From Nothobranchius furzeri (taxonomy: Eukaryota > Chordata > Actinopteri > Cyprinodontiformes > Nothobranchiidae), in contig NC_091752.1 in the NCBI RefSeq assembly GCF_043380555.1, positions 36,510,166 to 36,574,165 of the forward strand: DNA of 64,000 nucleotides. Direction: 5' to 3'. The position numbers and the translations under genes are program-made. Positions 9,796-25,690 of this stretch are shown here, one piece after another (position 1 is the stretch's first letter; every line of letters begins with the position of its first letter). The notes below the pieces were generated by a model. That model was not told the origin of the DNA. It worked only from the letters and a program-made list of their open reading frames with translations, and did not search any database.

Positions 9796-12730
9796 TCGGC
9801 AAACACTGCTGCACCTGCCTTTGTAATTTGACACCAGATGGCAAAAAAGCAGAAGCCTTTTGGGAAATAAACCAAGCCAGTAACAGGAGTAGCCCAGAAG
9901 TTATTTCTCGTACCCCTAAGAAGCTACATGGTCCTTTTTGTTTTACTCAGTTAATCGGTTAAAGAAGGCTAGAGGCTAACGTTAAGCTAACAATGCTAAT
10001 GGTGAATTGGGGGAAAAAATGGTTGGCCCTTAAAAACTCTCAAGCTACTTTTTCTATTCCAGACAACTCCATATTACAGTGAAATGTATTTATCTACTTA
10101 TCAACTTACTGTGTATGACTCGTCTTTGTTAACTAGAACCTCCTGGTGCTAATCCGTAACTTGCAACAGTTGCTCAGAGCAAACTCTTTTGCTGTGATAC
10201 ATGGACTGCATTACCCAATTTGACCACAAAGATGTCATTATTCATGCACCATTAATGTTATCATCAGACAGACTGTTTCCAGCTAGAAAACACGCATCAC
10301 TCTCCTTTCTCCATCGTTTACGTCTGTGCTGCTTGGAATGCCTGTGGAAGGGTAACCTTTGTCCAATACTCCGCTCACCGGCATGCATGAAGGAAGCAAA
10401 TACATCTTAGGAGAATGACTGAAATAGTAACACATAGTTACCTAAATCTATTCAGGCCACTAGTGGTTACACTGATGTACCTCCTCCTCTGCTACCCAAC
10501 TGCTTCAAGTGTTGTCTTTTAACGGTTTGTTCAGCGTATTTTGGCGTACATTAATGCTGCTTACTGGTTTAGAGTGAAAGTACAGCCTGTTAGAGGGAAA
10601 AGAAGCTCCTTTCATGCTGGTACCAGTCCCCGATTATCAAAGCACTGTAGTGTGAGTAAGTGTGCATGCTCTGGGTAATGGCTTGATGCGCGATGCTGGT
10701 ATTGGCGTCGGTGCTTTTCTAGATATAATCAATTTGCATTCACTAGTCGATCTGAACAATAGTCGTGTAGGGTCCTCACAGTTCTGTTTTGATTTAGACT
10801 CAATTTGACTTTTAGTAGCTTAAATAATGGTAAATATAGCTCCTTGTTTTGTCAGGTGTCTGGTTCAAAAGACCTTTTAGTCTAAATCAAGTGTTATTTT
10901 AATAACTTGAATGTATTTTTGCCGTTTGTAACTACATGCTGCAAGATGAGACCATGTCTCAGCAGGTGCTTTGTTTTCAGTGTCAAAGGCTAAAATGTTA
11001 TAGAAACCCCTTAAAGGAATTTCTGAGAAGGGCGAGAACATCTTAAATTCCCTCATGTTGCATCTTAAAAGAAGCTGCATCACTTGAGATCAACAAATGA
11101 CCCTTTGACCCTTGAAAACCTCCACCTGTTTTTTAAATTACCTTTAGAGAATGTTGGTGGGAAACAAAAAGAGGTTAAATGAGGCGAGTTTGCTGAGTGC
11201 ACTGATTCTGCCACTTCCTGTTCATGTCAAAGTTAAAGGAATGACAGCACGCTCAGAGCTCCACCATTCCCTTTGATAGTCAGTTGAGAAGACAAGCTGG
11301 TCAGCCGGCAGTTTGTGGCCGGAGCGTGGGAGAGAACAGAAAGAGACCAAGTAAGGGAGAGGAAAAAGACAAGTTCTTGGGTTGCCTACATCTCTGCATA
11401 CCTGAGTAATAACAGAAAGATCAAAGCCATACCATAATCCTGACAGCAGGAATGAAGAGCACCGAGGAAGGAGGAATGATGGCAGGGAGAAAGAAACCTT
11501 ACACCTTCACACACTCACACATGTGGAGGTCTTCTGGGTAATACCTGCAAACAAAAACTTTCAAGATTTATTATTAACTTTCATGTAAAAGTGACAAATC
11601 TGCTGATTGTAGTCTTTAAGGTCAGCAGCAACACACTAAGCATTGCTTTGTTTAGACTAGTCTTTAGCTTATCAGTCCTGCTGAATGAAAAAATGTTTCT
11701 CCAAATTAAAGCTTTATTTAATTATTATTATTGTTATTATTATTATTTTGAATTTTTGCGCAGAAACACGACAAAATGGCCCAAAAATGTCACTTCAGTG
11801 TGTTTGCAACAGCACATTATTAATTTTATGTCTTATAACATTTTTACTTTTTCAACAATTTTTTTGCCAAAAAAAAACAAAATTACTAAAATCATTAGTT
11901 TTAAAAGCAGAACTCTTAACAGCTGGTTGGTCCATTATTTAGGGGGATTGTATAAAATGGCCAAAAGAGGGCAGTCTAGCCCCAGACCCGTGAAAACCTT
12001 TTTTGTAGCTAATTTAATTTATTTTGTTTGTGTACGTGTCGGTGGGCAACACACCTGTTCATTTTTGCTCAGGGGTCATTCAGACTTATTCAGTGCTTGT
12101 TTGTTTATCATATTTTATTTTATTTTATTTTGGCTGTTCTTCATAAAGACAGCTCAGGCCTACCATTCAGGCGTCTAAAGTCACACAACTGTAAGCAGCC
12201 GTGAGTGCTGCTCTCAGGAGGAGGAACAGAAGAAGAGGAGGTGAGTTCTCCTGACCCCTCATCAGACGAAGGAGGAGAAAAGGGGGAAGAATACGCCATT
12301 GTGCCTGAACGCTGAAGATGATGAAATTCAAGATCCCCGCGCTCTGGCTTCGTCTTAATCTTGGGGCCCAACCTTGCGTTAGGCTAATCCCTCTCTGTTG
12401 AATTACTGGCCCTGTCTCTAGATTGTATTTTGTCATTGAAAATGGTGGTGTCAAACACTACCTTTTTCTCCCTTCTATTTATTCGTCTCCAGCCAAATCG
12501 CATAATCAAAAGATGGGGAGAGAAAGAGTGAAGAAGAGGAAGCATCAGAGAGGGTGGAAGGCTCCAAGGGGCTACACAGTAGTATCTCTAAATTGCATGC
12601 TACCCTTGCCTTTAACCCTTTTTCAAACAGGCACACATTATCAAAAAGGTGGGCAAATTGAGAGTCAAAAGATTGGACAGCTATATTTGAAGGCATTGTG
12701 CTGTGCAGGCTCTTTGTGTGTATGTGTGTG
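9796..12730. other. Intronic stretch, nothing recognised
   Basis: Unremarkable AT-rich intron of ehbp1. The longest open frame (11591-12178, +) is low complexity, rich in Phe and Tyr, and lacks domain features, so I treat it as chance. Confidence 0.5.
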
Positions 12731-12768
12731 TGGTGGTGGTGGTGGTGGTGGGGGGGGGGGGGGGGGGG
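12731..12768. repeat. (TGG)n and 18+ bp poly-G run
   Basis: TGG repeats run directly into an uninterrupted G run, a strong G-quadruplex candidate on the + strand. Confidence 0.9.
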
Positions 12769-12876
12769 TAATGTGTGTATGTATGCCTGTATGTATTCTC
12801 TATGCGTTTGCATATCAGCCAAAGCTAGAGATTGAAGACCAACTTCCCTTATCTTCAAAGCTTTGTGAGAGGATTT

Positions 12877-12881
<5 letters not shown>

Positions 12882-12934
<53 letters not shown>
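12882..12934. repeat. (CA)n microsatellite
   Basis: About 53 bp of pure CA dinucleotide repeat. Confidence 0.97.
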
Positions 12935-12937
<3 letters not shown>

Positions 12938-14151
12938 GACAGTTATATTTAAAGCGAGAAGCTATCATGTCTGAATGCGTTGAATACACAGGGATACAGG
13001 CGCCGCTCATCGCACGCCTCCTCTTTTCACCCTTTAAGTCCTACTTCAGCACTTTTTTTCTGATATTACATACATGTCACTAAGGATAGAAGGCATTTCT
13101 GTGTGTTTGGCCACTCACGCATCAACAAAAGAGATGTTGATTCTTAAAGTTTACACAACTTTTTATGTCAGTTTGTAATATTAAAGTGGGAAGGGTAAAA
13201 TTTAAAATGATTGTACAATAAGTGACTTTATCATGTCCCATATTGAAAAGTAGATTGGAAATAAGACCTTTTTGTGCTTTTGTTCGTGTGTTTTTTGCAT
13301 TTTTTTAAAATAAATCAGCTGGCAATCTGAATCATCCAATATTCATTATGATTACTTAATTGGTGATCAGCCAATCTGGAAAACATACATTTATTTTTTC
13401 TGTTCATAAACACACTGTTGCTAAACAACACGTTTGGTCAGGGAATTGAGTTAAGCGCTAACTCACGCTAGCAGTAACCGATCATCTTCGATCATAGAAG
13501 TTTTTGTTTCCTGAACCTTCTTTCAGGTGAATCATAAATTTAAATATTTATTTTTATAACATTCTGTTCTTTGAAATCACTCAGAACAGCAATCATCCGC
13601 TAATAGACATGGTCTAAGCCCAAATCTGTAACCCGTTTCAAACCTTTCTAAATTCAGAAAGTTCAAGAAATGTGAGACAACTTTAGGAGAATTAGATGAC
13701 TAAATTGCATAATAATAATAATAATAGAAAAATCATTACAGCTAATCACTTTCATGCACAAATGAAGTGAACATATTTCTCTTCATCCACCACACACACA
13801 CACCCTTCTTTCTGTATTGTACCCATAGCCATGCCCCCCTCCCACTCCCTGCTCTGTCTGGAACATATTACGTAGGCCAGTGGCTTGTGAGCACTGACTG
13901 GGCCTCGGGGAAGAAAAACACAATTATTTCAGCTCTTGGCTATTCACGCAAAGGTGACAAAAGCTGGTATGAAGTATGAAATCCCAAAAGTTTCTCCTGC
14001 GTTGTGGCCGACAAATTGGGATTAATTTGCGCTCGTGTGCACGCGCGTGTCTCCAAAGTTTTTCACCTTCGCTCATTTCCCAATTTCAGATAGTTAGAAC
14101 TCAATGGGCCTCATTTATTGTGCCAGAAGAAGCAACATGTTAAATTTTATA

Positions 14152-14154
<3 letters not shown>

Positions 14155-14222
<68 letters not shown>

Positions 14223-14238
14223 GCATACATACATACAG

Positions 14239-14269
<31 letters not shown>

Positions 14270-14298
14270 CATATATATACATACATATCAATATATAT

Positions 14299-14361
<63 letters not shown>
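14155..14361. repeat. Compound (AT)n-(CATA)n-(CA)n microsatellite
   Basis: About 64 bp of AT repeat (14155-14218) leads into CATA units, a short CA tract, interspersed ATATAC and a 60-bp CA tract (14302-14361). The open frames across it are repeat artefacts. Confidence 0.95.
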
Positions 14362-14363
<2 letters not shown>

Positions 14364-14672
14364 TCTGTTACTCTTAATAGCTTTTTAGCATTTTATCAAA
14401 CATGCTTTCCAAATTATTTAATTTAACAATATTTTCATCTAATTAATTGTCACAAGGACAGATGCTTGTGATTACCCCCATACTCCTGCCAGTGCAGATA
14501 CACACATACACACACATACACGCATGCACATTTTTTATCATAAAATTAATCAAAAGCCCACACAGGGACAAGCTGCATGTACCAGTTTCTTCTTTTGCAT
14601 TTATTTGTTTGTCTTTGTCATAAATGGGTCTTGTATCTGTGGAAGTAGCTATTTAGTTGTCTGTCTGATTGA

Positions 14673-14795
<123 letters not shown>

Positions 14796-15139
14796 CCACA
14801 CGCGTTGTAGGTGGCTGTGGAGACCGGGTGGTCGCTCCTGTCACCCTAATAAGCTTATTAGCCCCTAATACACACCACACCACCCTGTCACATGGCAGGT
14901 CTGCTGACTAACTGCCAGTATTGTCATGAAGTCTGTGTGTGTTTGCTTCTCTTAGCAGGTGTCATAATTCTGTTTGACTGTCTGAACTTGTATGGTTATT
15001 GTATGTTTAAGGAGGTGTGTGTGTTTGTGTGTTTCCTTACCTAAAACGGATGCATCCATCATTAAGTGCACTACTTTTTTCTCCTACTCTTGGCACATAG
15101 CTAGTTGTTAGCATGCATATTTTTCTCTTACACGCATAC

Positions 15140-15262
15140 CATTATGTCTCCAGCTTCACTGGCTGCCATTCAACTTCAGGGTTCATTTCAAGATCCTGGT
15201 TCTGGTCTATAGGGCCTTACATGGACAAGCACCATCTTACCATCTTGTTATCTTGAGAGGCG
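15140..15262 (+). mobile_element. LINE fragment (L2/CR1-type RT C-terminus and tail)
   Basis: The reading CTTCACTGGCTGCCATTCAA ... TCTGGTCTATAGGGCCTTAC corresponds to the ending LHWLP...FKILVLVYRAL seen in many teleost L2-like reverse transcriptases. It is followed after a short gap by GGCGCTATATAAAG, a LINE-tail motif. The copy is short and 5'-truncated. A stop (TAG) falls inside the recognisable frame. Confidence 0.65.
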
Positions 15263-15269
15263 CTATATA

Positions 15270-15377
15270 AAGATTTTCTTTCTTTCTTTCTTTCTTTCTT
15301 TCTTACTTTCTTTCTTTCTTTCTTTCGTTCGTTCGTTCGTTCTTTCTTTCGTTCTGTCTTTCGTTCTTTCTTTCTTT
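15270..15377. repeat. (TTTC)n / (TTCG)n tetranucleotide repeat
   Basis: Imperfect TTTC repeats with a CGTT/TTCG interruption in the middle, directly abutting the LINE fragment. It probably grew from that element's tail. Confidence 0.9.
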
Positions 15378-15472
15378 GAACATCTTAGGTGTGTTCTTGC
15401 TGTGTCTTGGTTCTAATTCCATGCTGTCGTTCTTTTTTAAGACACAGAAACTGTTCCATTACCTGTTTTTTT

Positions 15473-15506
15473 GCTACGTTTTGTCTGCGGCTGCAGACTT
15501 CCTCAG
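15473..15506 (-). ncRNA. Degenerate hammerhead-ribozyme-like motif
   Basis: On the minus strand the order is CTGAGGA, a 6-bp stem (GTCTGC with GCAGAC, loop AGCC), then AAAACGTAGC. This mirrors the hammerhead core CTGANGA - stem II - GAAAC, with the G of GAAAC changed to A and one extra A before the stem. The change fits CpG decay. Penelope-like elements are known to carry such motifs. It is probably inactive. Confidence 0.4.
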
Positions 15507-15549
15507 GCTGACGCTGATGGTGGCACGTCACTTCCTTCTCCGTTTGTCG

Positions 15550-15587
15550 GCGGGCAGCAGAGGACGTTGTCGCCCTCTACTGCCCGC
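15550..15587. repeat. Hairpin with 17-bp arms and 4-nt loop
   Basis: The arms 15550-15566 and 15571-15587 pair at about 15 of 17 positions (GCGGGCAGCAGAGGACG against the complement of CGCCCTCTACTGCCCGC). It lies at the 3' end of the Penelope-like frame. Confidence 0.7.
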
Positions 15588-16745
15588 TCTCCCCTCTCCG
15601 ACGATGCATTCCCATGCGCGGTCCAACGTGTTAACTCCATCGTCCCTGTTCATGGTCCCACATCCATGTCTCCTTATCTCGATAGCTTCTTTTATCCATC
15701 TTTTGTATTTTTGTTGTTCGGTGGTTATGATCCGTGTGTTGTCCCAGTCCATTATATGGTTTTCTCTTATGCAGTGATCTGTTACGGCTGACTTCTTTAT
15801 TGTACTTTCTGCTTCTTGTTTTGCTGCTCTTGTGTGTTTTTGACTTGTTTCTTTCTCACACTCCTTTCTATGTTCTATTGTTTGTTGTGTTGTCTTTCTT
15901 TCTTTCTTTCTTTAAATCGATTCCTTTATTGATGCGAGGCATCGCTAATAATTTGTTTCCTTGCTCTCTTGACGTTTCTTTCATATTTTTTTCTTCATTG
16001 CTCTTTTGACTTTGCCTGGTTTGTTCTTTCATCTTTCGTCCTTGTGATGTACCTCTCATGCTGTGAGTGAAAGACACACACGTGTGCTCTACGTCTTGTG
16101 CTCTCCATGTGCATGCAGACAGTGTATGCTGTTTAGGTTTGCATGTGTGAATGTGACTCGTCCCACTGGTCCAGGTTGTGACCTCAGCTTTCATCTCCTT
16201 AGTCTGGAGTGCAAGTCTCCCGTCGCGACCTGCTCCCAGCCAACAACACGGCAGATGTCGCCAGCTACAGAAGCAAACACTGACAGTTCATTTGTTGACA
16301 TTTTCATATTTTCATACATGTGTCATACACACTCCTATAACATACACCACCACAAAAAACACTTCAGATACATTTTAGACATGTGGACTCTAAATTGTAC
16401 CTAACATTGTTTTGTATTTATGTCATACAGAATGAATTTGGACATCTGGGAAACATCCTACCAGTCTGCCTGGCCTTCACCTAACAATCTGTTTATATTG
16501 TGGTTTGAATTGTTGCTGCTATAAACTGTGGCTCAGGCTCCTGTTGTTCATCCATCATGTATGTATAGAAAACATGAAACTAAGGATGAGATAAGAAATC
16601 TCTTGATACCTGTTTTGATTATGGTCTCATGCAGGTATCATAGTTATTTATGACTAATCTACAACATTTTGAAAGGACATGTTTAATATTGGTCACATGG
16701 TTCGTCTGCTTATGTATCTTAAAGTGGACATATTATGCTAATTCG

Positions 16746-17085
16746 GGACAGCAGTAGCTCAGGAGGTAGAGCAGGTTGTCCAGTAATCGGAAGGTTGCAG
16801 GTTCGATCCCGGCTCTGACCAGAGAATGCTGCTGTTGTGTCCAGGACACTTAACCCACCTTGCCTGCAGGTTGTCAGAGGGACTTGTGCACCACAAGTGT
16901 GTGCCAGTGTTTGGCAGGCCTCGCCTCTGCTAGTACGCCTCAGTGCAGCTGTGGCTACATTGTAGCTCATCATCACCAGGGTGTCAATGTGTGTGAACGG
17001 GTGAACGACCAATTGTGTTGTGAAGCATCTTGGGGTGTGTAGAACCCTAAAAAGGCGCAATACAAATACAGGCCATAATTCCCTT
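16746..17085 (+). mobile_element. tRNA-derived SINE, about 340 bp
   Basis: The head contains GTAGCTCAGGAGGTAGAGCA (polymerase III A-box region) and GGTTCGATCCC (B box) with tRNA spacing. A body follows with GTGTGTGAACGGGTGAACG, then a tail with GCATCTTGGGGTGT and AAAAAGGCGCAATACAAATA. This is the layout of cichlid/teleost tRNA SINEs with a LINE-like tail. The minus-strand open frame over it is an artefact. Confidence 0.85.
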
Positions 17086-17484
17086 TTTGCATCCATTTCT
17101 GTTGTCACATGGGTCTCTACTTCTTCTATCAAAACGTCAAACGCTAGTAAACACCGTCCATCCATTTTCTGTCATTTTGGTGTCAGAAGCATGTGCTTCT
17201 ACGGGCCGTTTAACAGAATGCTCTACACAGCTAATTTGAGTTCATTTTCATGTGGACTTATTTTTTATTAAATTAAGCAGAGTGAAAAGTGAAATTCACT
17301 TTGAGATTCTAAAGAAGGCCTTCACAACTTTTTCCTCAGTTGTTGGTCTTTTGGCGCCTACAAATTAGTGTCGGCATAGTCGGGGTTTGTTCGGGGTGGA
17401 TGGCGTGAGTTCGGTCTCAAACGGGTGGTGTAGTGTTCACATAAAAATCTGAGGGACTTCTCAGGAATGGGGGAATCCCCAAGC

Positions 17485-17615
17485 CTGTGGGCGGCGTTTA
17501 TATACAACAACTCTTTGACGACTTGATTATTATTATTATCCTGAGCTACTACAGCAATCAATTTCCCTCTGGGATTAATAAAGTATTTTTGAATTGAATT
17601 GAATTTGAATTAATA
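17485..17615 (+). mobile_element. 3' tail of a Rex1/CR1/L2-like LINE
   Basis: Contains ATATACAACAACTCTTTGACG, a TTATTATTATTATCC tract and TTTCCCTCTGGGATTAATAA, ending in TTGAATTGAATTTGAATT. The same tail, reversed, ends the LINE at 41978-42821 and the element at 57080-58356, so it marks one active retroposition family. Confidence 0.75.
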
Positions 17616-17739
17616 CACACGGGAAAGTCTGCGGTGTCCTCCATTATAAGGTAAACAAAGGCGGACATGAGATGTTGCTTTTGGAGACTTTGAACCACAT
17701 TATTTTATTAATTTACTGTGTGTGTTCTCATAATGTTGT

Positions 17740-21944
<4,205 letters not shown>

Positions 21945-21952
21945 AAATAACT

Positions 21953-22241
21953 GGGGATGCACAATATATCGGCATCAATGTTGGTATCGGCAGATGTTAG
22001 TCATGCAGCAGCCCAAAACTATCTCCTAACACATGGATTTTCTGCTTACTGGTCACGTGATGTGTGACACATGCAAACAAAGATTTAGAGCTGGGATGTT
22101 TGTTCTCACAGTGCGGGGGCTCGTGTCGACGCCCACACAGTAAAAAAAATGCAAATAACGACTTTAGTTGTCAATGGCAGTTAATGAGTTAATATCGAAT
22201 ATTGGCATCGACCCAAAAATTTCATATCGGTGCATCATTAT
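21953..22241. mobile_element. hAT-like MITE, about 289 bp
   Basis: It begins GGGGATGCACAATATATCGG and ends CATATCGGTGCATCATTA, an imperfect inverted repeat around GATGCAC. It is flanked by a perfect 8-bp direct repeat, AAATAACT, at 21945-21952 and 22242-22249. This is the signature of a hAT insertion. Confidence 0.8.
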
Positions 22242-23073
22242 AAATAACTAGATTTTTGTACTCAGAAGAACACTTTAGAATGGCCTAAATATTTCTCTCT
22301 CTTTTTTTTTTTACTGGTTTCAGTTTTTCTGATAAATGTCTGTATTTCTCAGTTTTGTTGTTATTTTCTAGGACTAAGCGTCTTTGACGGTTTTCCGACT
22401 TTTTATTTACACCTGCTCATGTTTTTAACAGTAATTGTTGCCTACGTTTAGTTTTCGATGGCACATTGTGGTTCATCATAGTTAAAGATGTGTTCTAGTT
22501 CCTTTACTTTGTCATTTTAGCCAGGCTGTATGTCAAGTATTTAGTTTCTTAAAGTCGCACAAAAAAGTACCCGCTGGAGCGCAGTCATTGTTAACCGTAT
22601 TTGCTGAAATCCGTTATTCTTCCTTTAAAACAAGCCTAATCCCGCTCATGTAGTGACTAATCACCCATCTCTCTCGTCTTTTACTTTCTTCTCACACTTT
22701 TCCTCAACCTTTTGTCGTGGTTTTTTTACATCCTCGGGACAAAGTAGCAGTTGGCAAGAGATTGTTTTGCTTCCTGAAATTTGAACTGAAACTGCATTGT
22801 GGTTCTAGTGTGGAGAAATCCTGCAAACCTGTGTGTGTTGATGTGTGAATCAGCCTTTGTGTGTGTGTCCATAACTGAACACGTGCACATAAAAGGCATT
22901 TGCGCAGTTCAGTCCATTGTCAAGACCACTGTTATTGTAATTCAAATAGCCAATGTGATAATATTCCATGCCTTTTATACCATTGTTACTTTTAAAATAC
23001 ACATAAACACACTGCTTGAGGGAAAAATAAATCCTTACATATTATAGAGGGAGATGAATAAATTGGTCTTAAT

Positions 23074-23076
<3 letters not shown>

Positions 23077-23171
<95 letters not shown>
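23077..23171. repeat. (GT)n microsatellite, 95 bp
   Basis: Uninterrupted dinucleotide repeat. Confidence 0.97.
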
Positions 23172-23172
<1 letters not shown>

Positions 23173-23750
23173 TATAATGCCTATAGTGCTGCATTCATAG
23201 ATGGTATGTAAAAAGACCTCCCTTATCAGTTATCAGGGGAGGCCAAATTGACACAGAGGAATCACTCCATTGTGTGGGGATTCAAAGAAGATGTGAGCAC
23301 ATTGGATGTCTCCATTTCCCATAACTGTGACCTTGAGGCTAGTGCAATAACATCTCCAATCTGCTGACTGTTGAATTCATACAGAGCCAGCTGATTTTGG
23401 GTGCCAGAGTGGAGGGCTAATCTGGGCTTCCTCTGGAGTATTCTATAAGGTAAATTGAGTTTGGCTGTTATTGTTCCTGAACCTTGTAAATATAAATTAC
23501 ACAAAGACGTCTGAGCAGTTCTGAGTTATTTTTTTCGTTTGATGGCATAAAAGTTGTGTTTTGTTTGGAAAAATGTAGGTTCAAGAAGTTCAGATACAAA
23601 TGAGAGTTAATGGATGTTATGATCAGCCTCAGAAAGTGTGGAGGATTATAACCTGCCCATGATGGAGGAGAAACTATACAACCAAATACTGGAGAGGTAG
23701 ACAGCTGATAGTGTCAGAATACACAGAAAATCCGCTATCCAGCGCGTTTA

Positions 23751-24502
23751 AAGCCGAGCGTACACTGTGCGACTTTTTCACTTTTTTGAGCCGATTTTCC
23801 AGTCGTGCGAGAATCCACGACATCGGGGCGAGTTTTGCGCCAAGCAGTCGTGTAGTGTACAAGGGGTTACGAGAGGCGATTAACACCACGTGACCAGCTG
23901 CCGATCAGCAGTCGTGAGGTCGCACGGACTTCTGGGGTGTTTAATATTTCGCTCGTCCCTCGTGAGGGTATCGCACTGTTGAAGCGGCGCTGCGAGCAGC
24001 TGCGACCCAAAAAGTATCAGAACCGCTCACGGCGCATGTGCAATCCTGCATCAACGCCGGTCGCTCGCTATTTCCCTAATAACACACGTTGTTCGTTTTT
24101 GTTTCTACACATTTTTTTTACTCACAAAGATTGTCAAGAAAGCGTGTTTGTCGTGTTCATGTCAAATTAAACTGATTAAACACAGATTTACTTTCTTTAT
24201 TTCGTTTTCCTCATCCAACCCTCATAAATCCCTGTGTGTCCTCCTGCAGCACTCCCGAAGGACAACAGGCAAAACAAGACCAAAAAGTCTGACGTGTTGT
24301 GTAAAAACTGCTATTTTTAGCATATTTTTAGGGCTGACGTGTTGCTACCAGACGTACAGTGTGAGCAGTCAGATCGCATCCGAGAACTGGGTCGTACAGT
24401 GTGAGCACATGACTCGTGAGATCTGCTCTGCAAGGAAGTCGTACAGTTTGAGCTGAAGCTGAACGCTGCGAGTGAAAAAGTCGCACAGTGTACGCCCGGC
24501 TT
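23751..24502. mobile_element. 752-bp inverted-repeat element (MITE), copy A
   Basis: Terminal inverted repeats of 32 bp (23751-23782 and 24471-24502) match at 31 positions. They begin AAGCC and contain GCGTACACTGTGCGACTTTT. TA flanks both ends. Internal motifs GTACAGTGTGAGCA recur, as if the terminal sequence had been duplicated inside. A second copy lies at 56810-58529. No protein-coding frame is supported. The superfamily is not recognised. Confidence 0.8.
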
Positions 24503-25690
24503 TAGAGGTTTCCCTGCTTCAATACACCTGATTTTTATCAGCTGGGGTCTCATTTATCAAACGTTGCGTGGAATCCTTACTAAAACCGTACTTAAACTCA
24601 GCAAAAAAATGTACTTACGCCAAGTAGGTTTGTGATCTATCAAACATGGAGTACGCACAGTTGCACGCAATCTCCGCTTCTTGAATCGGAGACTAACAAG
24701 AATGTTTCTCAGCTGCATTTTAGTCACATCCCGCCCTCACCACGCCCACTTACTGCCATAAATAGTCAATGCAAAGGGCCTTGTGGATCTCATGTATATA
24801 CATAAGCCGGCTGTTGCAGCGCTCCGCCAATGACATGGAGACCGTAGATCAAGGCAGATCAAGGAAGCGCAATTTCACAGAAGCAGAAATTGAGGTACCT
24901 GTGGGTGAGGTGGAGAAATGAAAGGAAGTGCTTTTGCAAAACAAATAAGAGAAAATCCACAGAGTGGCACAGCGTTGCTGAATCCGTCAATGTTGCGAAT
25001 TCTTCAGAGAGATCTGTGGCGGATATAAAAAAAGTGGTCCAATCAGGATTCCATCCCCAGACTCCCAGGTGAAAGTCACGTGTGCTAACCAGTCAGCCAA
25101 ACAGAGATCTCCCCTGTACAAGTAGCCAGGGCACATCATCAATCGGGTCACAGTGACAGGACACACACTGTCACAGACGCATGACATTCTGTCTCAATCT
25201 GCCCCCCTGCTGATATTCTGCATTCCGAATTCTGTGCTTCAGGCTGTGTGTGTGTGTGTGTGCGCGCATGTGTGTGTGTGCATGTGGGGGGTCTTGTTCT
25301 GTGTGAAAATGAAGCGGTACAAGTGATAATGCTGCAGGATTTCATAATTGTATCCTTCTCAGCAGCAGCACTGCAGGTGCTCTCCATGTCCAAAATGTGG
25401 GTAAGCCAGGTCCTTAGTCAACTTAAAGTTGCGCACATTTTTCCGCTAAGTTTTCTTTCATAAATCCCAAAGTTTGCGTGAAAAGTTGCTTACGCAGTTT
25501 TCCGATCCCGTTTTGTGCGTAAGCAAGCTTGATAAATGAAGCCCCAGGTGATTAATCAGCTTCTGCAGAGCCTGAGCTGCTGCACAGGTGACTCAACTGC
25601 GTTGAAGCAGGAGAACCTCTAAAACGTGCTGGATGGCGGCTCTCCAGGACCAGGGTTCCTCACCCCTTTCAAGTGTCAAAAGGTCAACTA
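24503..25690. repeat. Teleost interspersed repeat split by a Harbinger-like insertion
   Basis: The left piece, with AGAGGTTTCCCTGCTTCAAT and ACACCTGATTTTTATCAGCT, continues on the far side of the insertion. There GATTAATCAGCTTCTGCAGA, TTGAAGCAGGAGAACCTCTA and CTCCAGGACCAGGGTTCC appear. Joined mentally, these match the layout of a common fish repeat that is itself an inverted repeat (…CCTGCTTCAA / TTGAAGCAGG…). Confidence 0.6.
24544..25545 (+). mobile_element. Harbinger-like element with decayed Myb-like gene
   Basis: The ends GGGGTCTCATTTATCAAAC and GCTTGATAAATGAAGCCCC form a terminal inverted repeat. From about 24862 to 25060 the + strand, with frameshifts and stops, reads RKRNFTEAEIEV and then NKRKSTEWHSVAESVN and ERSVADIKKV. 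This follows the Myb/SANT-like DNA-binding protein that accompanies the transposase in PIF/Harbinger elements. No DDE transposase segment is seen. A (GT)n/(CATGTG) tract lies at 25243-25285. The family call rests on this Myb-like resemblance. Confidence 0.6.

Larger units (their letters stand above)
15455..15900 (-). mobile_element. Penelope-like retroelement remnant (C-terminal coding end and 3' region)
   Basis: On the minus strand an open frame reads HTRAAKQEAESTIKKSAVTD, then HIMDWDNTRIITTEQQKYKR and WIKEAIEIRRHG ... TMNRDDGVNTLDRAWE. This pattern (SAVTDH, then a Trp-containing WIKEAI.IRR block and a MNRDDG block) is the C-terminal part of GIY-YIG-bearing Penelope-like elements in fish. 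The frame ends in Arg-rich residues near 15528. It is followed on the same strand by a hammerhead-ribozyme-like motif (15473-15506). The reverse transcriptase and the start of the GIY-YIG domain are missing. The assignment to Penelope rests on residue pattern alone. Confidence 0.6.

Noticed and set aside
11591..12178. 195-aa + strand frame
   Set aside because: AT-rich low complexity with TTATTATTATTAT runs, no domain, no splice support and no homology known to me.
16719..17165. 148-aa minus-strand frame
   Set aside because: It lies over a tRNA-derived SINE whose A and B boxes read on the + strand. No protein similarity is recognised.
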